From positions 1 through 51,908 of the forward strand of contig JAIRVH010000194.1 in assembly GCA_031253985.1 (NCBI GenBank): DNA of 51,908 nt. The letters are read 5' to 3'. Positions 8,045 through 16,366 of the stretch are shown here, piece by piece. The stretch is from Sphingobacterium sp. (GTDB lineage: Bacteria; Bacteroidota; Bacteroidia; Sphingobacteriales; Sphingobacteriaceae). The notes below the pieces were generated by a model. That model made no database searches. It worked only from the letters and a program-made list of their open reading frames with translations, and was not told the DNA's origin. The translations under genes were made by a program, and so were the position numbers. Position 1 is the first letter of the stretch. Each line of letters begins with the position of its first letter.

Positions 8045-9511
8045 TTATTTTTTAGGGATCTCTTTGAGAATTTCGAGCACAAAACTCCAAAACTTCTGCA
8101 CTGAAGAAATGGAAACACGCTCGGCCGGCGAATGCGCACCTAAGATTGTCGGTCCAAAAGAAATCATATCCATTCCGGGATAGTTTGTTCCTAAGATCCC
8201 GCATTCAAGTCCGGCATGACAGGCCACTACTTCTGGAGCTTCTCCATGTTGTCTACTGTAAATCGATTTGAGAACTTCTAAAATTTCAGAATTCGGATTA
8301 GGTGCCCAACCTGGATAATTACCTGAAAAGCTGACCGTAAAACCACCTAGCTCGAATGCTGCCTGCAAAGATTGCGCTAAATCAAACTTTGAAGTTTCAA
8401 CAGAAGACCTCGTTAGACATTTGATGGAGACCTTTTCGCCCCCTACTTCTACTTTCGCAATATTATTGGAGGTTTCTACCAGATCTTCAAAATCGGCACT
8501 TACACGATATACACCATTTAAAGCCGCATAAACACTGTTAATCAAATTCTCTTGCACCTGCACAGGAACTACTGTCGCGTAAGCAGCATCTGTCTGCTTC
8601 ACGACTATTTCCATCGCCGGCTCTGTCGTCGCAAATTCGAGTTTAATATCCTGAGCCAACTGTGTCAGATGTGCCACAAAACTAGCGGCTTTATCCTTAA
8701 GAATAACCACCTTTGCAACACTTTCCCTAGGGATCGCATTGCGTAGACTTCCACCCAACAACGACGCAATACGCAAGCCATAGTGCTCATTGGCTCTATA
8801 AAGCAAGCGATTCATCACCTTATTGGCGTTTGCAAAGCCTTTATGAATATCCATACCAGAGTGGCCGCCATGCAAACCTTTTACGGTAATTTCAAACGAC
8901 AGGACGTCAAAAGGACAAGGTTCTGCGGTATAAGACTGTGTAGCCGTCACGTCAATCCCCCCAGCACAACCGATATCAATTTCAGTATCATTCTCGGTAT
9001 CCAGATTCAATAAGATTTCACCCGAAAGTACACCTCCCTTTAAACCTAGTGCTCCGGTCATACCTGTCTCTTCATCAATGGTAAATAAGGCTTCGATAGC
9101 TGGATGCACAATAACCGATGATTCCAGGATGGACATCATGGTCGCAACGCCGAGACCATTATCTGCGCCCAAAGTGGTTCCTTCTGCTTTTACCCAGTCA
9201 CCATCTATATAAATCTTAATACCTTCAGTATCGAAGTCAAAGACAGTATCGTTGTTTTTCTGGTGTACCATATCCAAATGTGACTGCAATACAATCGTCT
9301 TACGGTCTTCCATTCCCGGAGTAGCAGATTTCTTGATGAGCACATTCCCGATCTCATCGACACTTGTTTCTAAGCCGAGGGATTTTCCGAACTCTACCAT
9401 AAAAGCAATCACGCGCTCCTCTTTTTTAGAAGCTCTTGGTACCGCATTTAATGCGGAGAAATTTTTCCAAATTGCTTTTGGTTCTAAGTTATCTAAACTA
9501 TTTTCAATCAT
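8045..9511 (-). CDS. pepD: Aminoacyl-histidine dipeptidase (peptidase M20C)
   Basis: This 488-residue cytosolic zinc dipeptidase cleaves Xaa-His and other dipeptides. Two-metal-site motifs are visible: HLDMVHQKN, TLGADNGLG (bridging Asp), TIDEETGMTGA (catalytic Glu pair), CHAGLECGIL and the closing SFGPTILGAHSPAERVS. Length matches the family. It has its own terminator and a TAnnTTTG promoter element at 9532-9539 on the minus strand. It is probably a separate unit from the gntP operon, though both handle peptides. Confidence 0.95.
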   Translation of the reverse strand: MIENSLDNLEPKAIWKNFSALNAVPRASKKEERVIAFMVEFGKSLGLETSVDEIGNVLIKKSATPGMEDRKTIVLQSHLDMVHQKNNDTVFDFDTEGIKIYIDGDWVKAEGTTLGADNGLGVATMMSILESSVIVHPAIEALFTIDEETGMTGALGLKGGVLSGEILLNLDTENDTEIDIGCAGGIDVTATQSYTAEPCPFDVLSFEITVKGLHGGHSGMDIHKGFANANKVMNRLLYRANEHYGLRIASLLGGSLRNAIPRESVAKVVILKDKAASFVAHLTQLAQDIKLEFATTEPAMEIVVKQTDAAYATVVPVQVQENLINSVYAALNGVYRVSADFEDLVETSNNIAKVEVGGEKVSIKCLTRSSVETSKFDLAQSLQAAFELGGFTVSFSGNYPGWAPNPNSEILEVLKSIYSRQHGEAPEVVACHAGLECGILGTNYPGMDMISFGPTILGAHSPAERVSISSVQKFWSFVLEILKEIPKK

Positions 9512-9531
9512 ATCTAAAATTTTTCCTTGGC

Positions 9532-9539
9532 CAAAGTTA
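9532..9539 (-). promoter_or_regulatory. -7 promoter element of pepD
   Basis: The minus strand reads TAACTTTG, a match to TAnnTTTG, 20 bases before the pepD ATG at 9511. Confidence 0.5.
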
Positions 9540-9637
9540 CTCGATTTTTATTAGATATCCGTTGAATATTGACTTGCAATAAAACAAAAGACAAGCGCTA
9601 TTCGTTCTTATGAGGGTGTAAACATGAACATAAAACT

Positions 9638-11122
9638 ATGCATAGACCAGTACAAGTTGAACGAAAAGATATTTATTTTAAACCGGATAAGAAAAGAGTT
9701 TTAGCACGTTTTTTTTCGCTTGGAGATGACCGCACTATAAAGGTTATCAAGCGCATCTTATCCCTGAACGAATCGGAACGGAAAGAAGTCTTTGGACAGG
9801 TCCTTCGAAGCTATACGAAAAGACATCGCAGCATTGCCCATATTTTTGAACGTAATTTTGACCGGGTAAGCCACTTATTGGAAAAGATTCCATTTTCAAA
9901 AGAGAAGCTAAGTCATATCGACAAGTTGCTGATTGGTTCCTATTTCACCATGGAATATTCGATTGAATCGGCCGCATTATTTAATCCCTCCATTATCGAA
10001 CATCCGGACCAAACTCAGTTATTCAAAGGGGAAAAACGGGTTATTTTGAGCTTTAGGGCGACAGGCGAAGGTCATGTCTCTTCGATCGTTTTTCGTTCGG
10101 GCACCTTGGATCTTGAAAATAATATCCATATCGATTATATCGGTAATCTCTTGGATAAACCCGTGCAGGTCAAAAATCACCGCTATCACAAAGACTCATT
10201 CTTGAAGAAAATGAATGAGCTCCATAGTGAAGCCACGGAGGTCAGGTCTAAACTAGAAAAAAAACTGACGGAGACATTTACCTACGAAGAACTGAAACGG
10301 TATATTGATGAATTACAACGGGATAGTGAAGACAATCTGGAAAACACTACATTTTTGCAACAAGCCCTCTGGCTCGCATCCTCGCATTATGAAATGACTT
10401 TCTCGCTAGACACTTCCATTTCGGAACGTGTCATATTTCCCCTCGCCGATACCGAAAAAAGAGGGATTGAAGATGCCCGTTTCGTCCAGTTCAAAACCGA
10501 AAAAGGTGAGCGCATCTATTATGCCACCTACACGGCTTACGACGGATTCAGCATTCTTCCCAAATTGCTTACCACAAAAGACTTTTACCATTTCAACGTA
10601 AAGCCTATCTATGGTGAGATTGCCAACAAAGGAGCTGCGTTATTTCCAAGAAAAATAAATGGTCGTTACGCTATGCTCTGCCGAATTGATGGTGAAAACA
10701 ACTACATTGCCTATTCAAGTGATATCAATATATGGCAGGAAACAGCGATCCGGATTCAGCAACCGGAATATCCTTACGAATTTGTTCAGATTGGCAACTG
10801 TGGTTCGCCTATTGAAACACAATACGGCTGGTTGATCCTTACCCACGCCGTCGGGCCAATGCGTGAATATGTTTTGGGGGCCGCTCTTTTGGATCTGGAC
10901 AACCCGCATGTTGAAATCGGACGGTTGCATAGTCCATTGATGACACCCAATGATGAAGAACGGGAAGGCTATGTACCAAACGTTATTTATTCATGCGGGG
11001 CTTTAGTTCACAATGAGCATCTCATTTTACCCTATGCAATGTCCGATTATGCATCGACCTATGCAACCATCAAGCTCGAAGATTTGTTGTTGGCTATCTT
11101 GAATCCAGATCGCTATCAATAA
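9638..11122 (+). CDS. GH130-family glycoside phosphorylase/hydrolase
   Basis: This 494-residue protein resembles GH130 enzymes, which phosphorolyse or hydrolyse beta-mannosides. Typical segments are GIEDARFVQF near residue 285, GNCGSPIET near 385, the LDLDNP strand and the closing IYSCGALVH...LPYAMSDYAS. The N-terminal ~150 residues are charged and less familiar. There is no signal peptide, so it is cytoplasmic and probably acts on imported or internally made mannoside. Its 3' end overlaps the convergent GT4 gene by 29 bases. This pairing suggests a shared mannose-containing glycan, which is an inference. Confidence 0.82.
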   Translation: MHRPVQVERKDIYFKPDKKRVLARFFSLGDDRTIKVIKRILSLNESERKEVFGQVLRSYTKRHRSIAHIFERNFDRVSHLLEKIPFSKEKLSHIDKLLIGSYFTMEYSIESAALFNPSIIEHPDQTQLFKGEKRVILSFRATGEGHVSSIVFRSGTLDLENNIHIDYIGNLLDKPVQVKNHRYHKDSFLKKMNELHSEATEVRSKLEKKLTETFTYEELKRYIDELQRDSEDNLENTTFLQQALWLASSHYEMTFSLDTSISERVIFPLADTEKRGIEDARFVQFKTEKGERIYYATYTAYDGFSILPKLLTTKDFYHFNVKPIYGEIANKGAALFPRKINGRYAMLCRIDGENNYIAYSSDINIWQETAIRIQQPEYPYEFVQIGNCGSPIETQYGWLILTHAVGPMREYVLGAALLDLDNPHVEIGRLHSPLMTPNDEEREGYVPNVIYSCGALVHNEHLILPYAMSDYASTYATIKLEDLLLAILNPDRYQ

Positions 11123-13307
11123 AAGCCCCATACACCACAATATAAGCTAAATAGAAACAAAGGGTGCTCTCTGCCCCTTGGTTTCTATTGATGCCATAGG
11201 ATTCGAGACCATCGCAGCAGCCCTTGGTCTCTTCATCAAACAGTCCCAGCTTAAGGTCATTCTCGCCCAGAAACCAGCGGAAGGAGGCAATCATACGAGC
11301 AAAATAAACCTTTTTATTGGTCAGCCGAAAAGCCTCGCGATACATAAATACCATTGCTGTGACATCGAGTGGCTGCTGCCCAAACTTACTGATATGCTTT
11401 CCTTGTTTGGCCCATTCCTGATTTCCTACCAATGAAAGGGCCCCGTTTTGCACTGTAATACTTTCGAGAAACTTTAAAGTGGTTAGCCCCAACTGTTTTA
11501 CTGTCTCATCATTCAAGAAAGGGTATGCTATTAACAGCGCATAAGGCAATATCGCATTATCGTAGGCCAATACCGATTCAAACCATTGCCAGTGTTCATC
11601 TGAGCTAGCCTCATATTCCCGTACCAGCTTGCCGATAAGTGTACGCATCAATTCTATCATGACCTCATCATTGGATTGATGATGCAGGTATTCGGCAATC
11701 CCCAATATAGTGTAGGCGATCGCCCGATTGGAGCGTAACTGGCTAAAATTCGGTACAGCTCTAAAAAATAGCTCATGCCCCAATTGATAGTAACTTGTCA
11801 ATGTGGTCTCCCTAAGAAGCACTCCCAATGCCCATATCGTTCGCCCAAAAGAATCTTCGGAACCAACTTCATCCAGAAAATTATGCTGGAAATCCATAAA
11901 ATTGTGAAAAAGGCCGTCCTCACGCTGGTGATAATAAATATAACTCAGATAGGTGGAGATGCGCCGGTCTAATCTTTTATCGGCGAAATCACGCTGGGCC
12001 AGCAAAGCCACTAAAAGCGCTCTCGCATTATCATCAAGACAATAGCCTTCCTTATAGTTGGGTAAAGAATAGGTTGCATGTTGTAAAATGCCGACTTGGT
12101 TGGTCAGCCGATCGATATGCTTCCAGCTGAATTTGGGCATCTCATCTCTACTGAACCCTACATTTTCTTTAAGGCTGTCGTATGTGGGGATGATTTTATC
12201 TAAAATTCTCGTATACCGAAGACCAATGTTTTTCCAGGTCATCTCTTTTCCGAATGCCCTGGCATTGTCCCGCAATGTGCTGCGATAATCCAAATTCGAA
12301 AAGAGATTTTTGAGTACCTCAACCATCTTGGCGGTATTTTTAAAGTCTACCAGCACGCCTCTTCCATCAGCGAGCAATTCCCTGGCATGCCAATAGGGTG
12401 TAGACACCACCGCTGCGCCGGCTCCAATAGCGTAAGACAATGTTCCACTTGTAATCTGTGCTTCATTGATATATGGTGTAACGTAAACATCACAAGCACT
12501 TAGATACTCCACAAGATCGGCCTGATTGACAAAGGAATTAACAAATTGTACATGTTCCTGCAACTGATAAGCTTCCACAAGACTGCCTAGATATTCTCTA
12601 TATTCCTCTCCCGAATGTGCTAATACATTGGGATGTGTTTTGCCCACCACGAGGTACAATAGGTCAGGTTCATCTTTGACGACTTCAGCCAAGGATTCGA
12701 TTACCATTTCAATTCCCTTGTTACGTCCCAAAAAGCCAAATGTCAATAACACTTTCTTTCCGGAAAGCCCTTTTTTAAGCTTCGCAAGCTCATGATCCAA
12801 ATTAAATTCGGGCACTCCGTGGTGAATTAGCCTAACTTTAGCCGTATTGATCCTATAAATAGATTTGAGTAATGTAATGGCATAATTGCTCATGACAATT
12901 ACAATAGAGGCACGTTTTACAATTTCAATAAGAATAGCCTTTTCATCAACATTGGGTTTTTCAAGAATTGTATGAAAATTGACCAGTAGGGGAATGTGCA
13001 GCGCATTAATCAATGATAAGATATAAATGCCGCTGTTACCGCCGAAGATGCCATATTCGTGCTCTAATATGACACAGTCATAACCGTTTTCATTAATGTA
13101 ATTCGCTGCTTCGATATAGGATAATTGATGATGCTGATCTATTTTAAAGACAACTTCACTGGGATAGGGATATTCCCGATCGGCAACTGCAAAAACATGT
13201 TGAGTCAGGTCCTGATTATGCAATGCAACAGCATGCAGCAAATCAGATGTAAAAGTGGCGATGCCACATTCTTTGGGCAGGTAAGTACTTATATAAGCGA
13301 TCTTCAT
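11094..13307 (-). CDS. GT4 glycosyltransferase with C-terminal helical domain
   Basis: The N-terminal ~390 residues are a GT-B glycosyltransferase of family 4: MKIAYISTYLPKECGIATFT, TFGFLGRNKGIEMVIE, the nucleotide-sugar site around ITSGTLSYAIGAGAAVVST (the usual E-x7-E region), and a closing helical segment. Residues ~400-737 form a second, largely helical domain (CLDDNARALLV, GRTIWALGVLL) resembling an alpha/alpha-barrel glycosidase-like fold. I chose the start at 13307 (MKIAYIST), which matches the family start. An ATG 57 bases upstream is also in frame. It is convergent and overlapping with the GH130 gene. Confidence 0.85.
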   Translation of the reverse strand: MKIAYISTYLPKECGIATFTSDLLHAVALHNQDLTQHVFAVADREYPYPSEVVFKIDQHHQLSYIEAANYINENGYDCVILEHEYGIFGGNSGIYILSLINALHIPLLVNFHTILEKPNVDEKAILIEIVKRASIVIVMSNYAITLLKSIYRINTAKVRLIHHGVPEFNLDHELAKLKKGLSGKKVLLTFGFLGRNKGIEMVIESLAEVVKDEPDLLYLVVGKTHPNVLAHSGEEYREYLGSLVEAYQLQEHVQFVNSFVNQADLVEYLSACDVYVTPYINEAQITSGTLSYAIGAGAAVVSTPYWHARELLADGRGVLVDFKNTAKMVEVLKNLFSNLDYRSTLRDNARAFGKEMTWKNIGLRYTRILDKIIPTYDSLKENVGFSRDEMPKFSWKHIDRLTNQVGILQHATYSLPNYKEGYCLDDNARALLVALLAQRDFADKRLDRRISTYLSYIYYHQREDGLFHNFMDFQHNFLDEVGSEDSFGRTIWALGVLLRETTLTSYYQLGHELFFRAVPNFSQLRSNRAIAYTILGIAEYLHHQSNDEVMIELMRTLIGKLVREYEASSDEHWQWFESVLAYDNAILPYALLIAYPFLNDETVKQLGLTTLKFLESITVQNGALSLVGNQEWAKQGKHISKFGQQPLDVTAMVFMYREAFRLTNKKVYFARMIASFRWFLGENDLKLGLFDEETKGCCDGLESYGINRNQGAESTLCFYLAYIVVYGAFIDSDLDSR

Positions 13308-13496
13308 TGAAATAATAATTTTGAATATAGCCCCGAAAAAGGCAGTAGCATCTATGTGCTCCATTATCTAAATGCTTTTCAAACGTAAATTGTTTGTCAC
13401 AACTGTATGAATTAAAACGATAATCGACTTTTCGGAGGACTTAAAGCTCCGGTGGCGGAGAAATACATTAGTATTGTATATAAAGATCAATTTATC

Positions 13497-13504
13497 TAAG
13501 TTTG
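13497..13504 (+). promoter_or_regulatory. -7 element with spaced -33 TTG
   Basis: TAAGTTTG matches TAnnTTTG. A TTG at 13474-13476 lies 20 bases upstream, which is the Bacteroidota -33/-7 spacing. The acetyltransferase ATG is at 13527, preceded by a purine-rich AGGGA. Confidence 0.55.
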
Positions 13505-13526
13505 CTGCAGACAAAATAGGGACTGA

Positions 13527-14117
13527 ATGAAATCACCAAAAGAGAAAATGGTTGCCGGCCTTCCTTACATCGATTCGGAGGGGCAATTATTTAAAGAAAG
13601 GCAATACGCAAAAGAAGAACTCAAGCGATTTAACGATTCGGAACCCAAACAAATCAAATTCAGAAAACAGATTATCCAGAAACTGTTTAAGGCAACAGGC
13701 AGCCGTTTCTTTCTTGAGCCCCCTTTTCGTTGCGATTACGGTTATAATATTACGATTGGTGAAAATTTTTATAGCAATTATAATTGTACGATTCTAGATT
13801 GCGCACCGGTTACCATAGGCGAAAATGTATTATTTGGCCCCAATGTAAGCCTCTTCACTGCCGGTCATCCGCTCCATTTTGAAGCAAGAAATCAAGGCTG
13901 GGAATTTGCGCTACCGATCGTTATCGAAGATAACGTCTGGATAGGTGGGCATGTCGTTGTAAATCCCGGCGTGCGCATCGGAAAAAATTCAGTCATTGGG
14001 TCCGGATCTGTGGTGACAAAAGATATTCCTGCGGATGTCGTCGCAGCTGGCAATCCCTGTCGGATCATTCGCCCGATAACAGAAGCCGACAGGATCACTT
14101 ATGGTGAAAATTCGTAA
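13527..14117 (+). CDS. Sugar O-acetyltransferase (maltose/galactoside acetyltransferase family)
   Basis: This 196-residue protein has an N-terminal Mac domain (MKSPKEKMVAGLPYID) and a left-handed beta-helix with hexapeptide repeats from residue ~70: ITIGENF, VTIGENVLFGPNV, IVIEDNVWIGG, VRIGKNSVIGSGSVV. The catalytic His is in TAGHPL, near residue 115. It transfers acetyl from acetyl-CoA to a sugar hydroxyl. Length and motifs are complete. The natural acceptor is unknown, as for most of the family. Confidence 0.9.
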   Translation: MKSPKEKMVAGLPYIDSEGQLFKERQYAKEELKRFNDSEPKQIKFRKQIIQKLFKATGSRFFLEPPFRCDYGYNITIGENFYSNYNCTILDCAPVTIGENVLFGPNVSLFTAGHPLHFEARNQGWEFALPIVIEDNVWIGGHVVVNPGVRIGKNSVIGSGSVVTKDIPADVVAAGNPCRIIRPITEADRITYGENS

Positions 14118-14168
14118 AGTCGTACACCCTGCACTGATCGCTTGTGATACGCTATCTTATACTCGAGG

Positions 14169-14585
14169 TTAGAGCATGAGGTCATTGGCTAAAGACAAGG
14201 AATAGCTGCGCACAGCTCCATTTTGAGTTCCAGCGACAAAACCATTTTTTTCCCAAAAGTGCTGCTGTTCGTGAGGCGCCTCCACCAGAAGATATCTGCC
14301 CTTAAATGTACGCACAAATAGACGCGCATAGTGTAATAATGCTGTCCCTACACCCCTCAACCTGGCAGGTGGAGCTACAGCAAAGAAATGTATTGTATAA
14401 CTATCGGCAGAACAAATCAGGCTAAGTACGCCGACGACCTCATTTCCATCATAAGCGGCAAAATGCGTCCCTTCAAAATCTCCATCCAACATCACTTCCC
14501 CCAGTTTCCCTTCGGGAGAGAAAATCTCTTTTCGAAGCTTCCAGGTCCGCGCTGCAAAGACCTGCTCAATATACCATTCCGTCAT
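14169..14585 (-). CDS. GNAT-family N-acetyltransferase
   Basis: This 138-residue acetyltransferase carries the GNAT acetyl-CoA-binding motif in LRGVGTALLHYARLF (Q/R-x-x-G-x-G/A pattern), preceded by the beta-strand IHFFAVAPPA and followed by LLVEAPHEQQHFWEKNGF, the usual C-terminal region. The substrate is unknown. Its start lies next to a 79-bp tandem repeat that separates it from nnr. It is convergent with the upstream sugar acetyltransferase. Confidence 0.85.
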   Translation of the reverse strand: MTEWYIEQVFAARTWKLRKEIFSPEGKLGEVMLDGDFEGTHFAAYDGNEVVGVLSLICSADSYTIHFFAVAPPARLRGVGTALLHYARLFVRTFKGRYLLVEAPHEQQHFWEKNGFVAGTQNGAVRSYSLSLANDLML

Positions 14586-14590
14586 AATTC

Positions 14591-14760
14591 TGTGCTAATG
14601 TCATCCTTAAGAAAGCTTCCCTCCCCAAGCTATTAAAGACTTGTTCAATGAAACGAACTATCATCATCCTGTTCTAATGACATTCTTACCAAAGTTTCCA
14701 TCCCCCGGCTATTAGAGACTTATTCAATGAACCGAGCTATCATCATCCTGTTCTAATGCT
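14591..14760. repeat. 79-bp tandem direct repeat covering the nnr 3' end
   Basis: Two diverged copies with a period of exactly 79 bases (14591-14669 and 14670-14748) are followed by the first ~11 bases of a third. Each copy contains, on the minus strand, the nnr C-terminal codons. The gene-proximal copy gives LEQDDDSSVH-stop and the distal copy gives LEQDDDSSFH-stop, so the array is a duplicated nnr tail. The copies differ at about a dozen sites, so the duplication is not recent. Confidence 0.85.
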
Positions 14761-16247
14761 ATCAATGCGTCGGCAAGATAATTAATGGTATCCGAAGGCA
14801 GCAACGAATAGACTCCAAATGTTTTTACCGCTATATCTGCAGCTCGCCCATGCAGAAACACCCCCATAATCAACGATTCCTTGGAAGAATAGCCCTGTCC
14901 TAATAGGGAGCTGATAATCCCCGTCAGAATATCGCCACTACCGCCTGTTGCCATTCCGACATTGCCCGTGCTGTTGAAATAGAGCAGTCCGTCTGGCATA
15001 ACCATCGCACTGTTAGCCCCTTTTATCAGCACATAAAATTGATGTTCACGCGCAAAGACTTTTACTTTTTCAATCTTTTCGAAATCGTTCCCCCAGCTGC
15101 CCACAATACGGCTGAGCTCTTTTGGATGTGGCGTCAATATACTGTGAGCCGGAACAAATGCCCATAGATCCGGCTCGCGGGCAAGAATATTCAAAGCATC
15201 GGCATCTAATACCAAAGGAGTATCACTAACAGCACTCATAAATACCTTTAACGCATCAATTGTATATTGATCTGTTCCCATACCGATGCCAATACCGATA
15301 GACTGATAGTTTTTAATACAGGGGAATTGACTAATAACATTCTGTTCGGGATCAGTCATTATCATCGCCTCAGGAACAGCGGTCTGTAAAATGATATTGC
15401 CACCGGCAGGTACATAGGCGGAAGCTAAACCGCATCCGGCACGAAGAGCTGCTTTAAGCGCCAGCTGTACGGCTCCCATTTTACCTTTACTTCCTCCAAT
15501 AATCAAGGTATGACCAAAGGTTCCCTTGTGATCAAACTTTCTTCTTTTTCGATAGAAAGCTCTAACAAGAGACTGATCGACATAAAAAATATTCGTTTCG
15601 GTTTCCGCCATTGCACGTTGACTAAGGCCGATCTCCAGCACCTTAAATGCTTTCGCATAAAACTGATTTTCAGGCAGCATCAAGGCCAATTTGGGAGACT
15701 GAAAAGGATACACCATGTCTGCCTGAACAATGGGAGCACCCTGAGGAGTCTTTTCATCAGCAAGAAGGCCAGAAGGCATATCGATGGAATAAATTCTTGC
15801 ACCAGATCCATTTATACAGGAAATAATACTGTCCCATTCCGGCGCCAGTGCACGCTTTAGCCCGTAGCCGAACAGACAATCTACCACAATGGCAGCCGAA
15901 GGGATATCCAAGTGATCTTCGCCGGTAATCTTCTGGATCATATGACCCACTAATCGTTTTTGATTGGCAAGATTGTCCGTAGCGTAGTCATCTGCTTCGA
16001 CCAGATAAACATGCACCTCTGCCTGCTGCTGATCCAGCAGCCGGGCAAGTACCAGCCCGTCACCGCCATTATTTCCTTTACCACAAAAAATGTAAAAGGA
16101 TTCCTGTTCCAATTTTGGATAACGTTTCCTAAGTTCTTCAAAAACAGCTGTTGCTGCCCGTTCCATAAGATCCAGGCCACTGATATTTTGATCCTTGAGG
16201 GTTTCCTGATCGATCCGATTCATCTGCTGTGCGGAAAGTACTTTCAT
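14724..16247 (-). CDS. nnr: Bifunctional NAD(P)HX epimerase/dehydratase
   Basis: This 507-residue repair enzyme has two domains. The N-terminal YjeF_N epimerase (residues ~1-215) has CGKGNNGGDGLVLAR near residue 54 and VDCLFGYGLKR. The C-terminal ADP- or ATP-dependent dehydratase (~230-500) has LIIGGSKGKMGAVQLA, DADALNIL, LTPHPKELSR and the catalytic-site motif GNVGMATGGSGDILTG. Together they repair hydrated NADH and NADPH. The last ten codons lie inside a 79-bp tandem repeat. No frameshift or truncation is visible. Confidence 0.95.
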   Translation of the reverse strand: MKVLSAQQMNRIDQETLKDQNISGLDLMERAATAVFEELRKRYPKLEQESFYIFCGKGNNGGDGLVLARLLDQQQAEVHVYLVEADDYATDNLANQKRLVGHMIQKITGEDHLDIPSAAIVVDCLFGYGLKRALAPEWDSIISCINGSGARIYSIDMPSGLLADEKTPQGAPIVQADMVYPFQSPKLALMLPENQFYAKAFKVLEIGLSQRAMAETETNIFYVDQSLVRAFYRKRRKFDHKGTFGHTLIIGGSKGKMGAVQLALKAALRAGCGLASAYVPAGGNIILQTAVPEAMIMTDPEQNVISQFPCIKNYQSIGIGIGMGTDQYTIDALKVFMSAVSDTPLVLDADALNILAREPDLWAFVPAHSILTPHPKELSRIVGSWGNDFEKIEKVKVFAREHQFYVLIKGANSAMVMPDGLLYFNSTGNVGMATGGSGDILTGIISSLLGQGYSSKESLIMGVFLHGRAADIAVKTFGVYSLLPSDTINYLADALIALEQDDDSSVH

Positions 16248-16366
16248 TACTGCTATTTTTATTGAAAGTAACGATTCCCGAGGTCAAATAAAAATCTACG
16301 GATACTTTTTTGCCCATGCTGCGGATCATCACAGAAAACACGATCATTTCGATTTCCTCTATCCTT

